Positions 34,553-42,862 of a stretch of DNA of 64,000 nt are shown piece after piece. A model generated the notes under the pieces. It had not been told where the DNA came from and searched no databases. It was given only the letters and a program-made list of their open reading frames with translations. The position numbers and the translations under genes are program-made. Each line of letters starts with the position of its first letter. Position 1 is the stretch's first letter. Source of the stretch: a virus. The DNA lies in IMG/VR virus record IMGVR_UViG_3300023179_000009, positions 372,001 to 436,000 of that record; one strand, 5' to 3'.

Positions 34553-36841
34553 ATGATTCCTTATAGTTCCCTATATCCAAATGAATTTGATTCAGACAGT
34601 AATTTATTTTTAGTTCATGATTCTTTAAGAGGAATTCTTATAAACGATTACAACCCAGGGGATAAATCAATACAAGTTGATATGATTCCAGATGTTGCCA
34701 ATAGCATTCCCCCGACAGGTTTGATCACCCTTACAGAACAATGCTCTGACGTTGATGAACGTGCTGTTTCTTTTTTTTACAACACATGGGATTTTGACAC
34801 ACAAACATTCTCAGATTTAGAAATACTACCAACATTTGTTGATGTGCTTAAGCCTAAAAAAATCACAAACGTAACAGTGAACGTTATGGCTATGCATCAC
34901 AATCATTTAAAAAACGCCTTAATAGAAATTCAAAAATTTTGTGGAGTAAAAGGCACCGAGGATTTGGAACCCTTTGGTCCAACTTTAGAAGGAAGAATAA
35001 ATTTTTTAAGAAGATTGGTGCTGCAACCCAAAGCTTGGTTCACATCAAACATAAGAACCGGAAACGTTCCGCTAGAAGTCGAATTTAAAAATATGAGTTT
35101 TAGGCTGGGAACAGATGGTACCGCTGATGAGGTGAAAATTACTTGGGATTTTGGCGACCAAACGACTTCAATAATATCGGACATTTCACTTATAAGTGCG
35201 GACAGCGTTACCCCAAATAGCAACGTCAATGTTATAGTTCGTGATACAGATGGCGGCGTTATTAAAAAAACTTATTACCAGCCGGGATTGTACGATGTCA
35301 AACTAACTGTGGAGAATAATTTTGGAAAAGATGTTTGTGTTTTTGAAGATTTTATCAATGCACGTGTTAAGGCACCAGATGTTGCTGTTTTAAGATTTGT
35401 TGAGGATTCTTCTACTCAAACATCTGAGGCTGGCGTTCCTCCGAATGGACCTTTTGAAACTTTTCCAAAGATAAGATCTCCTGTTAATACTTTGATCAAT
35501 ATTGAGATAGAAAATGGAGAAAACTTTTTAGGAAATCCTGGTTTTAGTTATGGTGGCGAAAAACTAAATGAATCCGGCGCAGCCATTGATCCTATAGTTT
35601 CTTGGAGTTGGCAATTAGGAGATGACTTAACTCATCCAAATTCCCCTGTTACTAAAGCCTCTTATAGTGTTGGCGGCATATATGATTGTAAATTACGTGT
35701 TGATACCAAATTTGGGGCATACAGAATATCAAATTATGAAAACGTAATAGATGTTGTAGAAAATACAAATTTGTGGCTTTGGACCGTCCAGGACAACTTA
35801 GCTCGTGCTTATGAATATGGATTAATAAGTGAAACTTATAAATTAACGAGCAATCCAACTCTAAGTGTTTTAAGAAATCATTCGTTTTTAGATCAACACG
35901 AAGAGAATATTAGACACAAAATGAAATTCGAATTTCTTAGAAATAATGGATTTGCTCCAAGAGGCACAACGAGATCGGGTCAAAAAGGAACCTGCCTGCT
36001 GTATTGGGCAGGGGGAAGAAATTTGTCTCAACCTTCCAGCGTTGAGGAAATTAAGGTCACAGAGTTTGAGGGATTTACTGGAATTTACATATCTCGAAAT
36101 TCGATAATGAGATCTTGGAATTGGGCAAACTTAAACTCTGCCAATAAGTCTTATTTCATTTTTGGGACAAATCCTAATAATCTACCTCAATCCTCCCCGA
36201 CAAATGAAACTAAAGTTGAATTTGATTTATTAAATTTAACTTCTGCCAATTCGACAATAGAGCCTTCGATGTATTTAAATGGCGCTCAAGAACTCGGGCA
36301 AAACGTATCAATCTATGATTCTTTGGGAGAATCTGTTTATGGCGACTATAGCGTTTATAAAACGACTTGGAAAGACAATACTGGTTACATAGCAAGAAAT
36401 GATGGTGTGGGGCCTTTCTTTAGAATAAAAAGTTTCTATAGAACAGAGGGTAGCCTAGGAGAGCCGGTTAGTTTCTTGAGAAAACTTCAAGATATACAAG
36501 GCCCAACAAAAACAGAGGGGCAATTAACAAATTTAAGTTCAGGCGTTTATTTTCTAAATAACTCTGGCTCAGTGTCTAAGTTTGATCCAAACACAAGTGC
36601 CTGGACAAGCGGTGGGCCTGGAGTCAATTCGTTATTGTATAGAAATTTACAAGACACATCAGTCGTCGGTTTTGATCAGGACGCAAACTCTTTGTTGCTT
36701 GCATCAGATAGCGATAAGCGTGCTTATTTAAGTTTTGATTACAGTCCGAATGCATTTATAAAATTTAGCGAAATAGATCTTACTTTCTCTAGTTTGGGCA
36801 GCAGACCGAGTGGGGAGCAGTGGATCATGGGAGTGTTTTAA
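34553..36841 (+). CDS. Adhesin/fibre protein with PKD-like domains, 762 aa
   Basis: Second paralogue. The shared N-domain has VMAMHHNHLKNALIEIQ and is followed by a helical spacer (LEGRINFLRRLVLQP). PKD-like units include ITWDFGDQTTS (near 201) and SWSWQLGDDLTHP (near 350), each ending in a YDVKLTV or YDCKLRV strand. The C-terminal 350 residues form a larger strand-rich domain with no recognised family, probably the receptor-facing part. Its stop overlaps the next start (TAATG). Confidence 0.7.
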   Translation: MIPYSSLYPNEFDSDSNLFLVHDSLRGILINDYNPGDKSIQVDMIPDVANSIPPTGLITLTEQCSDVDERAVSFFYNTWDFDTQTFSDLEILPTFVDVLKPKKITNVTVNVMAMHHNHLKNALIEIQKFCGVKGTEDLEPFGPTLEGRINFLRRLVLQPKAWFTSNIRTGNVPLEVEFKNMSFRLGTDGTADEVKITWDFGDQTTSIISDISLISADSVTPNSNVNVIVRDTDGGVIKKTYYQPGLYDVKLTVENNFGKDVCVFEDFINARVKAPDVAVLRFVEDSSTQTSEAGVPPNGPFETFPKIRSPVNTLINIEIENGENFLGNPGFSYGGEKLNESGAAIDPIVSWSWQLGDDLTHPNSPVTKASYSVGGIYDCKLRVDTKFGAYRISNYENVIDVVENTNLWLWTVQDNLARAYEYGLISETYKLTSNPTLSVLRNHSFLDQHEENIRHKMKFEFLRNNGFAPRGTTRSGQKGTCLLYWAGGRNLSQPSSVEEIKVTEFEGFTGIYISRNSIMRSWNWANLNSANKSYFIFGTNPNNLPQSSPTNETKVEFDLLNLTSANSTIEPSMYLNGAQELGQNVSIYDSLGESVYGDYSVYKTTWKDNTGYIARNDGVGPFFRIKSFYRTEGSLGEPVSFLRKLQDIQGPTKTEGQLTNLSSGVYFLNNSGSVSKFDPNTSAWTSGGPGVNSLLYRNLQDTSVVGFDQDANSLLLASDSDKRAYLSFDYSPNAFIKFSEIDLTFSSLGSRPSGEQWIMGVF

Positions 36842-38694
36842 TGGCTTTTCCTCCAGTACCTGTTTATCCGAAGGCAATAGACAGCGACTATACGTTGTAC
36901 CTTGTTTTTGACACAACCGAAACCAGACTGTCTGTGGATAATGTTGCTTGGTCTCAAGAAATTGAAATAGTTCCTGTAGAGCCAGAGAAACCAGAGATAT
37001 GGGCAGACAATGGCTTTGCCAACATAGATGGGGAGTTGCTTTATTATGACTCAGTTGAGCGAAACTCTTATGGAAAAATTAATAAATTAAAAAATTGTGA
37101 ACGCAATTTAGGTGGAGAAAAAACAAAATTTAATAAAAAAGGAATTTGGATTAGAAGTTATGTTGTTGCCGAGCATCATAATCAATTAGTTTCTTGTGTT
37201 TTAAAAACACAAAATTTTATAGGTTACAATTTTGACCCTCGAAGAGAAACCCTTGATTGGAGAATTAGAAATTTACAAGCCTTAGAGGTAATATTCGATG
37301 ACTTTAACTGTCCTGATATAAATTTTACTTGGAATATCATAGAAAACAACCCAGTGACAGGTATTTTGGCTGAGTATTTGATAGAAATATCTCCGCCGGG
37401 AACAGTAGGTGATTTTAGATTAGATTTTGGCGATGGGAATTTTACAACTACAGAATTGTCGGGGCAACACAGATATCCGGTGAACGCAAGAGTAGATCCT
37501 GTTATACGTGTTTCCAACGAAAAGTGTCAAATTATACAAACACCAATTGAGAGAGACAATCCAGCAGAGCCGCCACCGGATGACACTCCCACTTTTGAAG
37601 TTGAAATACCAGAATTTCCAGATATTCCAGATTTTACATTTGTTCCTTGTGATGTTCCAGAGGCCGACATCAATGTTCCGCCTCTTGTTGTTCCGTGTAT
37701 ATCTATCGAGGGACAAGTTGGGCCTTTACCCTCTGTGATTATAACTGAGGGCTTGAATGTTCCGAGTATAATCACGGCGACAGGATTAACAGGTGTGCCT
37801 AGCACAATTACTGTGACAGGAGTAACAATCCCCAGTGTTATAGTTGTGGATACTCCTCCTATTCCGCCCACAATTATAATTGAACCTCCTATTCCTCCAA
37901 CAATTGTTATAGTTCCTCCGCAATCTAATATCGCTATTGATGTTGACTTCACTGAGATGCCAAGACTAGCAGTTGATTGGGGAACGCCTCCAGAGATGGA
38001 AGTCGCCATGACTTTTGCTCGTGAAGTAAAAATACCTGAAAGGTTTGCGGCAGATGAGAAGTTAATGGCAGATTTTGGTGAAGAATTTGCTGATTTGTTT
38101 GAAACCAAACAGACAATGAAAATCGAATATGAACCTGTTGGCATACCATCAGAGATACGAGTTATTTTACCAGAGGACACTAGTTTAAAACTTGATACAA
38201 GTGATTTAGACAATAAAAAAATTCAAATAGATGCAACCTCAGTTGATTTGCCCGAAAGTATTCAAATTCATGGCCCCGATAGTCCTATACCCGATTCCAT
38301 AGTTTTCGATGCTTCTGACTTCGTTCAAGCTATAGAAAGACTGCAATCATCGCCTCCAATAAAGTTGGACGCATCAGGCATACCGAAATCAATTAAGATT
38401 GATTTGGAAAAAGAAATTCCAAAAACAATAGTGGTCGAAATGCCAAACCCAATACCTGAAAAGATTGTTGTTGAAAGCCAAATACCTGATAGAATTATAT
38501 TAGAAGGTCCAGAGGGCATACCCTTAATCTTGCCAGATGAATTTGTTTTACCAGTCAAATTTCCAGACAAGATGCCTGAAGTCGAACTGGTCTGGAAGGG
38601 TAGTCCGATTGAAGTTAAGGTTACTTTGGATGAAGTTTTAGATAAAGAAGCGGATGGAAGAAACTGTGTTATGATAGTTCCTTGCAAGAAGTAA
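36841..38694 (+). CDS. Fibre-like protein with IP-rich beta-repeat stalk, 617 aa
   Basis: Third paralogue: same N-domain (VVAEHHNQLVSCVLKTQ) and one degenerate PKD-like unit (FRLDFGDGNFTT near 198). The rest is unusual: two regions of short repeats of the form IPxxIxV. The first (about 295-365) has units such as VPSTITVTGV and IPPTIIIEPP; the second (about 465-570) has units such as IPKSIKIDLE and IPEKIVVESQ. This suggests a triple-stranded beta stalk or solenoid. The start at 36841 is preferred over 36820 because it gives the usual stop/start overlap. Likely a virion fibre; no tip domain recognised. Confidence 0.65.
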   Translation: MAFPPVPVYPKAIDSDYTLYLVFDTTETRLSVDNVAWSQEIEIVPVEPEKPEIWADNGFANIDGELLYYDSVERNSYGKINKLKNCERNLGGEKTKFNKKGIWIRSYVVAEHHNQLVSCVLKTQNFIGYNFDPRRETLDWRIRNLQALEVIFDDFNCPDINFTWNIIENNPVTGILAEYLIEISPPGTVGDFRLDFGDGNFTTTELSGQHRYPVNARVDPVIRVSNEKCQIIQTPIERDNPAEPPPDDTPTFEVEIPEFPDIPDFTFVPCDVPEADINVPPLVVPCISIEGQVGPLPSVIITEGLNVPSIITATGLTGVPSTITVTGVTIPSVIVVDTPPIPPTIIIEPPIPPTIVIVPPQSNIAIDVDFTEMPRLAVDWGTPPEMEVAMTFAREVKIPERFAADEKLMADFGEEFADLFETKQTMKIEYEPVGIPSEIRVILPEDTSLKLDTSDLDNKKIQIDATSVDLPESIQIHGPDSPIPDSIVFDASDFVQAIERLQSSPPIKLDASGIPKSIKIDLEKEIPKTIVVEMPNPIPEKIVVESQIPDRIILEGPEGIPLILPDEFVLPVKFPDKMPEVELVWKGSPIEVKVTLDEVLDKEADGRNCVMIVPCKK

Positions 38695-38698
38695 AATT

Positions 38699-39556
38699 AT
38701 GTATATTAAAAAACACGATAGTGGAAATGAGTATATCTACGCCGGGGATGTTTGGGTTAGAAATTTTACCAAAAAAAAAGTATCCCCATTACAGATAACT
38801 AGTTTGTTTTCTCAAAGTGACTTTAGAAGTGTAATAGAGAACCAACAATTAAATTTAAATTTTCCCAAAATATCCGATGAAGTGTTGCAATTTGATAAAG
38901 TGGTAATAGTGTCTGATGGTTTTAAATTTGAAGAAAAACAATCTATTTTATCCAATTTACCAAAAGATGTTTGTATTCTTGCAACAAATGGAGCATTGAA
39001 TAAGTGGAAACTATTCAAAAAAGATATTGATGATGATAAAAAAAGATCAATAAACGCTTATGTTGTAAACAATCCTTTCAAAGAATGTTTTAATTATCTA
39101 CCTCCTCAAAATTCAAAATATTACCCTGTGTGTGTTGCCTCTTTAAGAACAAATCATGAGTTTTTAAAAAAATATTTAGGTGACGTTTATACTTATTGTC
39201 CAACTTCCGAAGCTGGATTTGGAATCCATGCTGCTGAGCAGTATTTTATAGATGATTATAGAAATCCAATATGTGCTTGTATAAACTTAGCTTACCAGTT
39301 CGGTGTTAAAAAATTAATGTTGTTTTGTTGTGATGACTCTTTTGAAAAATCAAGAGAACAAGCGATCCAGTTGCCGAATAAACTTTGGACTTATTCTTCG
39401 CTTTTAAGATCTCAAGATATAATTGATGCAAATTTATATTGGTTAAAAAATCAAGAAAATGAAGAAATTCAAATCGTAGACCACTCTAGCGGTGCAGATT
39501 ATAAGTATGCAACATATATACATGAAAAGGATATAACATCCTTTTTCAATGACTAA
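38699..39556 (+). CDS. Possible DUF115/MptE-like or glycan-related enzyme, 285 aa
   Basis: A Rossmann-like pattern: KVVIVSDGFKFEE (about 67-79), CILATNGALNKW (about 94-105), ASLRTNHEFLKKYL, then NPICACINLAYQFGVKKLML and FCCDD. This order recalls the DUF115/MptE-like family and related sugar-modifying proteins, where the last part binds nucleotide. The match is weak. It sits between fibre-type genes, like the other glycosyltransferase-like genes nearby. Confidence 0.4.
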   Translation: MYIKKHDSGNEYIYAGDVWVRNFTKKKVSPLQITSLFSQSDFRSVIENQQLNLNFPKISDEVLQFDKVVIVSDGFKFEEKQSILSNLPKDVCILATNGALNKWKLFKKDIDDDKKRSINAYVVNNPFKECFNYLPPQNSKYYPVCVASLRTNHEFLKKYLGDVYTYCPTSEAGFGIHAAEQYFIDDYRNPICACINLAYQFGVKKLMLFCCDDSFEKSREQAIQLPNKLWTYSSLLRSQDIIDANLYWLKNQENEEIQIVDHSSGADYKYATYIHEKDITSFFND

Positions 39557-39570
39557 TCGGAGGGATTCTG

Positions 39571-39891
39571 ATGAAAAATAAACCAATATCTTTAAACGAG
39601 TTCAAGACTTGGTTTGAAAACCAAAAAGATTTAAAAAATATTTTTAGTTTAAATCGAGACAAAATTAAAGATAACGAAAATGAAAAATTTGTTGGGTATC
39701 ATTGCGAAAGTAAAGTAAGCGAGAAAAAATTAAAAGAAAAAATAAAAACCGACGAAGACGTAGAGGGTTTAATTCGTGAGTTTTTAGAGAGTGGTGGAGT
39801 TATTACCGCTGTAGATGAAAAAAGATTTTCCATAGAAACGGACAGCGGTAGTTTTACCCTTCCTATATTTTGTGTAAAAGTTAAAAAGTAA
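39571..39891 (+). CDS. Hypothetical protein, 106 aa
   Basis: Small, lysine/glutamate-rich; starts with MKNKPISLNEFKTWFENQ, a helix of the kind often found at the N-terminus of small phage proteins, and ends in strands (RFSIETDSGSFTLPIF). GGAGG lies 9 bases before the ATG. Last gene of the rightward fibre block before the terminator at 39917. Confidence 0.65.
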   Translation: MKNKPISLNEFKTWFENQKDLKNIFSLNRDKIKDNENEKFVGYHCESKVSEKKLKEKIKTDEDVEGLIREFLESGGVITAVDEKRFSIETDSGSFTLPIFCVKVKK

Positions 39892-39916
39892 AAAAATAAA
39901 ATTACTCTTAAAAAAT

Positions 39917-39952
39917 AACAAGCCTAGTTTAGAAACTGGGCTTGTTTTGTTT
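39917..39952. terminator. Bidirectional intrinsic terminator between convergent genes
   Basis: A 13-base stem pairs 39917-39929 with 39934-39946 (AACAAGCCTAGTT with AACTGGGCTTGTT, one G-T wobble), loop of four bases, followed by TTGTTTTTT. It separates the rightward gene ending at 39891 from the leftward gene ending at 39929, whose stop codon lies in the stem and loop. Confidence 0.8.
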
Positions 39953-40300
39953 TTTGATCATGGTTCTTAAAGTTTTAAAAGATTTTTTAAAACTTGTATT
40001 AAAATTGTTGTGTTCAAAAGACTCAACCAAAGGATTAAAAACAGCGGGGAGATCTGTGTATCCTCTTCCTCTTAGTCTTGTTTTTAACTCATCAAAATTG
40101 TTGCAAGTTTCAATCCATAAATCATAAAGTATTTTGTTTTCTTGAATAATTTGATTTATTTTTTTTTCCGCAAAAACAGGGAGATTTAAGTCTTTAATAT
40201 CGCTAATTTTTGAAGTAACAATTGACTCACTCAAAATTGTTGTTATGACCTTTATTCCCCTTTTGTTCCTGTTTGCCAAATATAAATAAAGCTTCTTCAT
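39929..40300 (-). CDS. Hypothetical protein, 123 aa
   Basis: Helical basic protein, no recognised family. Contains a middle helix (NQIIQENKILYDLWIETCNN) and a lysine-rich end. AAAGG lies about 9-12 bases upstream of the start. It begins inside the 3' end of the next leftward gene (74-base overlap in another frame), which is long for this genome. Confidence 0.6.
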   Translation of the reverse strand: MKKLYLYLANRNKRGIKVITTILSESIVTSKISDIKDLNLPVFAEKKINQIIQENKILYDLWIETCNNFDELKTRLRGRGYTDLPAVFNPLVESFEHNNFNTSFKKSFKTLRTMIKKQNKPSF

Positions 40301-40421
40301 TCATTAAACCTTTAAATAAAATTTCTAAAAAAATTTTTGCATGTTCATCTTTTCCCCATAGATCAAAAAAATCTACGAGTTCTCTATTAACATAGTCAAT
40401 TTTTTCTTTATCTTTACTCAT
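40227..40421 (-). CDS. Small hypothetical protein, 64 aa
   Basis: A short acidic helical protein (FFDLWGKDEHAKIFLEILFK). No family recognised. It overlaps the following leftward gene by 74 bases. TATAAAAA lies directly upstream of the ATG and no good ribosome-binding site is visible, so the gene call is moderate. Divergent from the gene at 40433, with an 11-base gap. Confidence 0.45.
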   Translation of the reverse strand: MSKDKEKIDYVNRELVDFFDLWGKDEHAKIFLEILFKGLMNEEALFIFGKQEQKGNKGHNNNFE

Positions 40422-40432
40422 TTTTTATAGTT

Positions 40433-41035
40433 ATGATTGGTTTAACTGAATATTCTGCGTTGAAGAACGATATTTGTTTGATTTATAATGGTTGGTGTGA
40501 CGAGTATCTTTTACAATTAGATATTTTAAAGCCATTTATTGAAAAACAAAAAAATATCTCAATATTTATATCATGCCGAAATGATAAAAAAATATTATTT
40601 CCCGACAAGGATTATTTTGTGCCATCATCCGATTTAGGCAATTATAAATTTGGTTTTACTTATGAAATTACTTTTGATGGACAAAATCACCCAATTGACA
40701 ATTTCTTAAAACTATTATCAATTGATAAAATAGAAAACAAAAAAATTGAAAAAGATTCAATTACAAATCTTTGTGTTTTATTAACAAAAGGAAACTATCC
40801 AACAAAAAACTTAAATAGTGACCAAATTAATTTTTTAAATAAAATAGCCAAACAAAAAGGATATGATGTCGTTGTCGATCAAAGTATTTTCAATGCTGGG
40901 TTGGTTATGGGTGTAGAAAGTTTTGATTTATTCAAGGCTGCTAGTCTTGGAATTGAGACTTGCTTATTCGATACAGGGCTGGGTTTGAATCTCTTTAAAA
41001 AAATGTTTCCTTATTTTGAAACAATTAGTTTATAA
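40433..41035 (+). CDS. Glycosyltransferase-like or sugar-related protein, 200 aa
   Basis: Alternating strands and helices (NDICLIYNGWCDEYLLQLDI; ISIFISCRND) end in VMGVESFDLFKAASLGIETC followed by LFDTG. That last stretch resembles the C-terminal donor-binding region of GT-B glycosyltransferases, in which a conserved Glu precedes a helix and a short strand. The N-terminal half is too short for a full GT-B enzyme. Weak call; neighbours include a clear GT9-like gene. Confidence 0.35.
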   Translation: MIGLTEYSALKNDICLIYNGWCDEYLLQLDILKPFIEKQKNISIFISCRNDKKILFPDKDYFVPSSDLGNYKFGFTYEITFDGQNHPIDNFLKLLSIDKIENKKIEKDSITNLCVLLTKGNYPTKNLNSDQINFLNKIAKQKGYDVVVDQSIFNAGLVMGVESFDLFKAASLGIETCLFDTGLGLNLFKKMFPYFETISL

Positions 41036-41039
41036 AATA
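41031..41039 (+). promoter_or_regulatory. Candidate late promoter TATAAAATA
   Basis: TATAAAATA lies 28 bases ahead of the start at 41068, overlapping the stop of the upstream gene. The same type of box occurs at a similar distance before several other genes here and resembles the T4 late -10 element TATAAATA. Not proven. Confidence 0.35.
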
Positions 41040-41067
41040 ATATATATTATATCACAAAAGAGGCACC

Positions 41068-41634
41068 ATGTCTGTATTTAAGGTAAAATTAAACAACGGA
41101 ACTCAAGGAAAATTAGATGTAAATCCCGATACAGGGACAGCTTTTGGCGTTTCCAAACAAAGACAAATTTATGTGGCTGGCCCCAATAGAAAAATAAGGA
41201 TATTGAGCGATGGCGATGTCTTCACCGATTGCAACTATTGGAAAAGATTCACAAAAGAGTTCATGGGCGAAGAAAATGCTTTTATAGAGATAGTCAGCGA
41301 TGACGGCTCTGTTTATAGCGAAAATTCAGCGGAAAACACCTACTCGGTTGGGAACACTTTAAGCGTAACAACGTCTTTTTCTGCAACTGCTATTGATTTT
41401 ATGGATCTTTATGGTTCTCCAGCAAGGTTCTTAATGGTTCAAAATATAGATAATTCAACACCCGTAACCGGCGAATTAAATGGAAATTCTGGAGTTACAT
41501 TTATTGTCGGCCCTGGCGAGACAATGATGTTCAATCAGGGTGACGTTGTTATTACTAAATTAAGATTAAAAAGTGACTCAGGAAATCCTAGTGTTACATA
41601 TATCGCATCGGTCAGGAGTGACTGCAAAACTTGA
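41068..41634 (+). CDS. Probable virion decoration or minor structural protein, 188 aa
   Basis: Strand-rich, acidic, with two domain-like halves: an N-terminal part with YVAGPNRKIRILSDGDVFTD, and a C-terminal jelly-roll-like part from about 90 (LSVTTSFSATAIDF) with VTFIVGPGETMMFNQGD. AGAGG is 5 bases before ATG. No enzyme motif. Head or tail decoration is inferred from composition and setting. Confidence 0.55.
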   Translation: MSVFKVKLNNGTQGKLDVNPDTGTAFGVSKQRQIYVAGPNRKIRILSDGDVFTDCNYWKRFTKEFMGEENAFIEIVSDDGSVYSENSAENTYSVGNTLSVTTSFSATAIDFMDLYGSPARFLMVQNIDNSTPVTGELNGNSGVTFIVGPGETMMFNQGDVVITKLRLKSDSGNPSVTYIASVRSDCKT

Positions 41635-41649
41635 TTTAGAAAGTTTTCA

Positions 41650-42627
41650 ATGGGGATTGTAAAAAAAAATATTAAAAATTTAAGACCAGAGAAGTTTAAG
41701 AAGAAATCTAATTTATTAAATTATTTAGAAAATAGAAATAAAATATTAATAATAAGAAGTGTTGGTGGATTGGGCGACATACTCATGCATCGAATGATGT
41801 TTGAAGATTTTAAAAATTTATCTCAAGATTTAGAAGTTCATTTTTGTTGCCCCAGTTATTATCACGACGCAATAAAAGATCACCCTTTTATTGATAAAAT
41901 TTTGGATTGTCAACAAGTTAACAAAAATGATTATGTAATTCATTATAACACATCAACTGTTTGCGGCAGAACAGAGATGGATAATTTGCCTAATAAATCG
42001 CCTCATAGAAGTGATATTTGGGCAAATTATTGTGGGGTTGAGTTAAAAAATCATGACATGCATATAAACTTGAGCGATTGGGAAAAAAACATTGCTTATG
42101 ATTTGCTAAAGTCAATCAATAAAAAATCAATCAAAAGCGTTGCAATATGCCCAATCTCAGCCATGGTGAACAAAAATTTATTGCCAAATCAAGTTTGTTT
42201 TTTAGTAGATTTCTTGAAAAAACAAAATTTGTTTCCTTTTTGTTTGCATCATAAAATTATAGATTATTGTGAAAAAAATAGAATTCCATCGATAATAGAA
42301 CCAAGAATTAGAATTTGGATGGCTATTTTGCAACAAGTTGATTATGTCATAAGTGTAGACACTGCTGCTTTTCATTGTGCTGGAGGGTTAAAAAAGCCCC
42401 TAACGGGGATTTTTAGTTTCATAGACGGAAAAGTATATGGAAAATATTTTGATTTTGTTCTGCTTCAAAAACACAAAGAAGATGACACAAATTGGACTTG
42501 CGGCCCTTGTTATGATTGGTGCAAGTGCCCAAAAACTTCTCTTAGTCCAAAGCCCTGCATAACAGATATTTCTGAAGAAATGTTAACTGGAGCAGTAAAT
42601 AGGATGCTAGAAAAATGGCCGTTATAA
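41650..42627 (+). CDS. GT9-like glycosyltransferase (heptosyltransferase type), 325 aa
   Basis: Layout of the ADP-heptose:LPS heptosyltransferase family (GT9, GT-B fold): ILIIRSVGGLGDILMHRMMF (about 32-51) with the GxGD loop, EVHFCCPSYYH, DHPFIDKILDC, and the donor-site stretch VISVDTAAFHCAGGLKKP (about 234-251). An unusual cysteine-rich stretch follows (CGPCYDWCKCP). Such enzymes add sugars, usually heptose or related, to acceptor glycans. No signal peptide. One of several glycosyltransferases in this phage. Confidence 0.7.
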   Translation: MGIVKKNIKNLRPEKFKKKSNLLNYLENRNKILIIRSVGGLGDILMHRMMFEDFKNLSQDLEVHFCCPSYYHDAIKDHPFIDKILDCQQVNKNDYVIHYNTSTVCGRTEMDNLPNKSPHRSDIWANYCGVELKNHDMHINLSDWEKNIAYDLLKSINKKSIKSVAICPISAMVNKNLLPNQVCFLVDFLKKQNLFPFCLHHKIIDYCEKNRIPSIIEPRIRIWMAILQQVDYVISVDTAAFHCAGGLKKPLTGIFSFIDGKVYGKYFDFVLLQKHKEDDTNWTCGPCYDWCKCPKTSLSPKPCITDISEEMLTGAVNRMLEKWPL

Positions 42628-42630
42628 ACT
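42623..42630 (+). promoter_or_regulatory. Candidate late promoter TATAAACT
   Basis: TATAAACT lies 19 bases before the start at 42650, immediately after the GT9-like stop. It resembles the other TATAAA-type boxes found upstream of genes in this window. Confidence 0.25.
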
Positions 42631-42649
42631 ATATTAAATAAGGGTTGTT

Positions 42650-42862
42650 ATGCCTCAACTCATAAAACCGAGCACAAAAGTAAAAATTATTCCTAAAGAT
42701 GGAGAGATTGAGATTACTCTTAATATAAACATAAATCTTGATGGAAAAGTTTCTGCTATTGCGGACAATGCTGATGTTTTGGTTGATGAAGAAGAAAAAG
42801 TTCCTCATATTATTCCGGATTTTTCTTCGGGTTTAAAATTAAATTTTGGGAAAAATGCATGA
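42650..42862 (+). CDS. Small acidic protein, 70 aa
   Basis: Short strand-rich protein (VKIIPKDGEIEITLNIN) with an acidic tail. AAGGG is about 9 bases upstream. No family recognised. Its end overlaps the endonuclease start (ATGA). Confidence 0.6.
   Translation: MPQLIKPSTKVKIIPKDGEIEITLNININLDGKVSAIADNADVLVDEEEKVPHIIPDFSSGLKLNFGKNA

Noticed and set aside
37527-38213. 228-residue leftward open frame opposite the IP-rich fibre gene
   Set aside because: It is the mirror of the repetitive coding sequence and shows low-complexity T/I/G composition with no start signal; the rightward gene is coupled to its neighbours.
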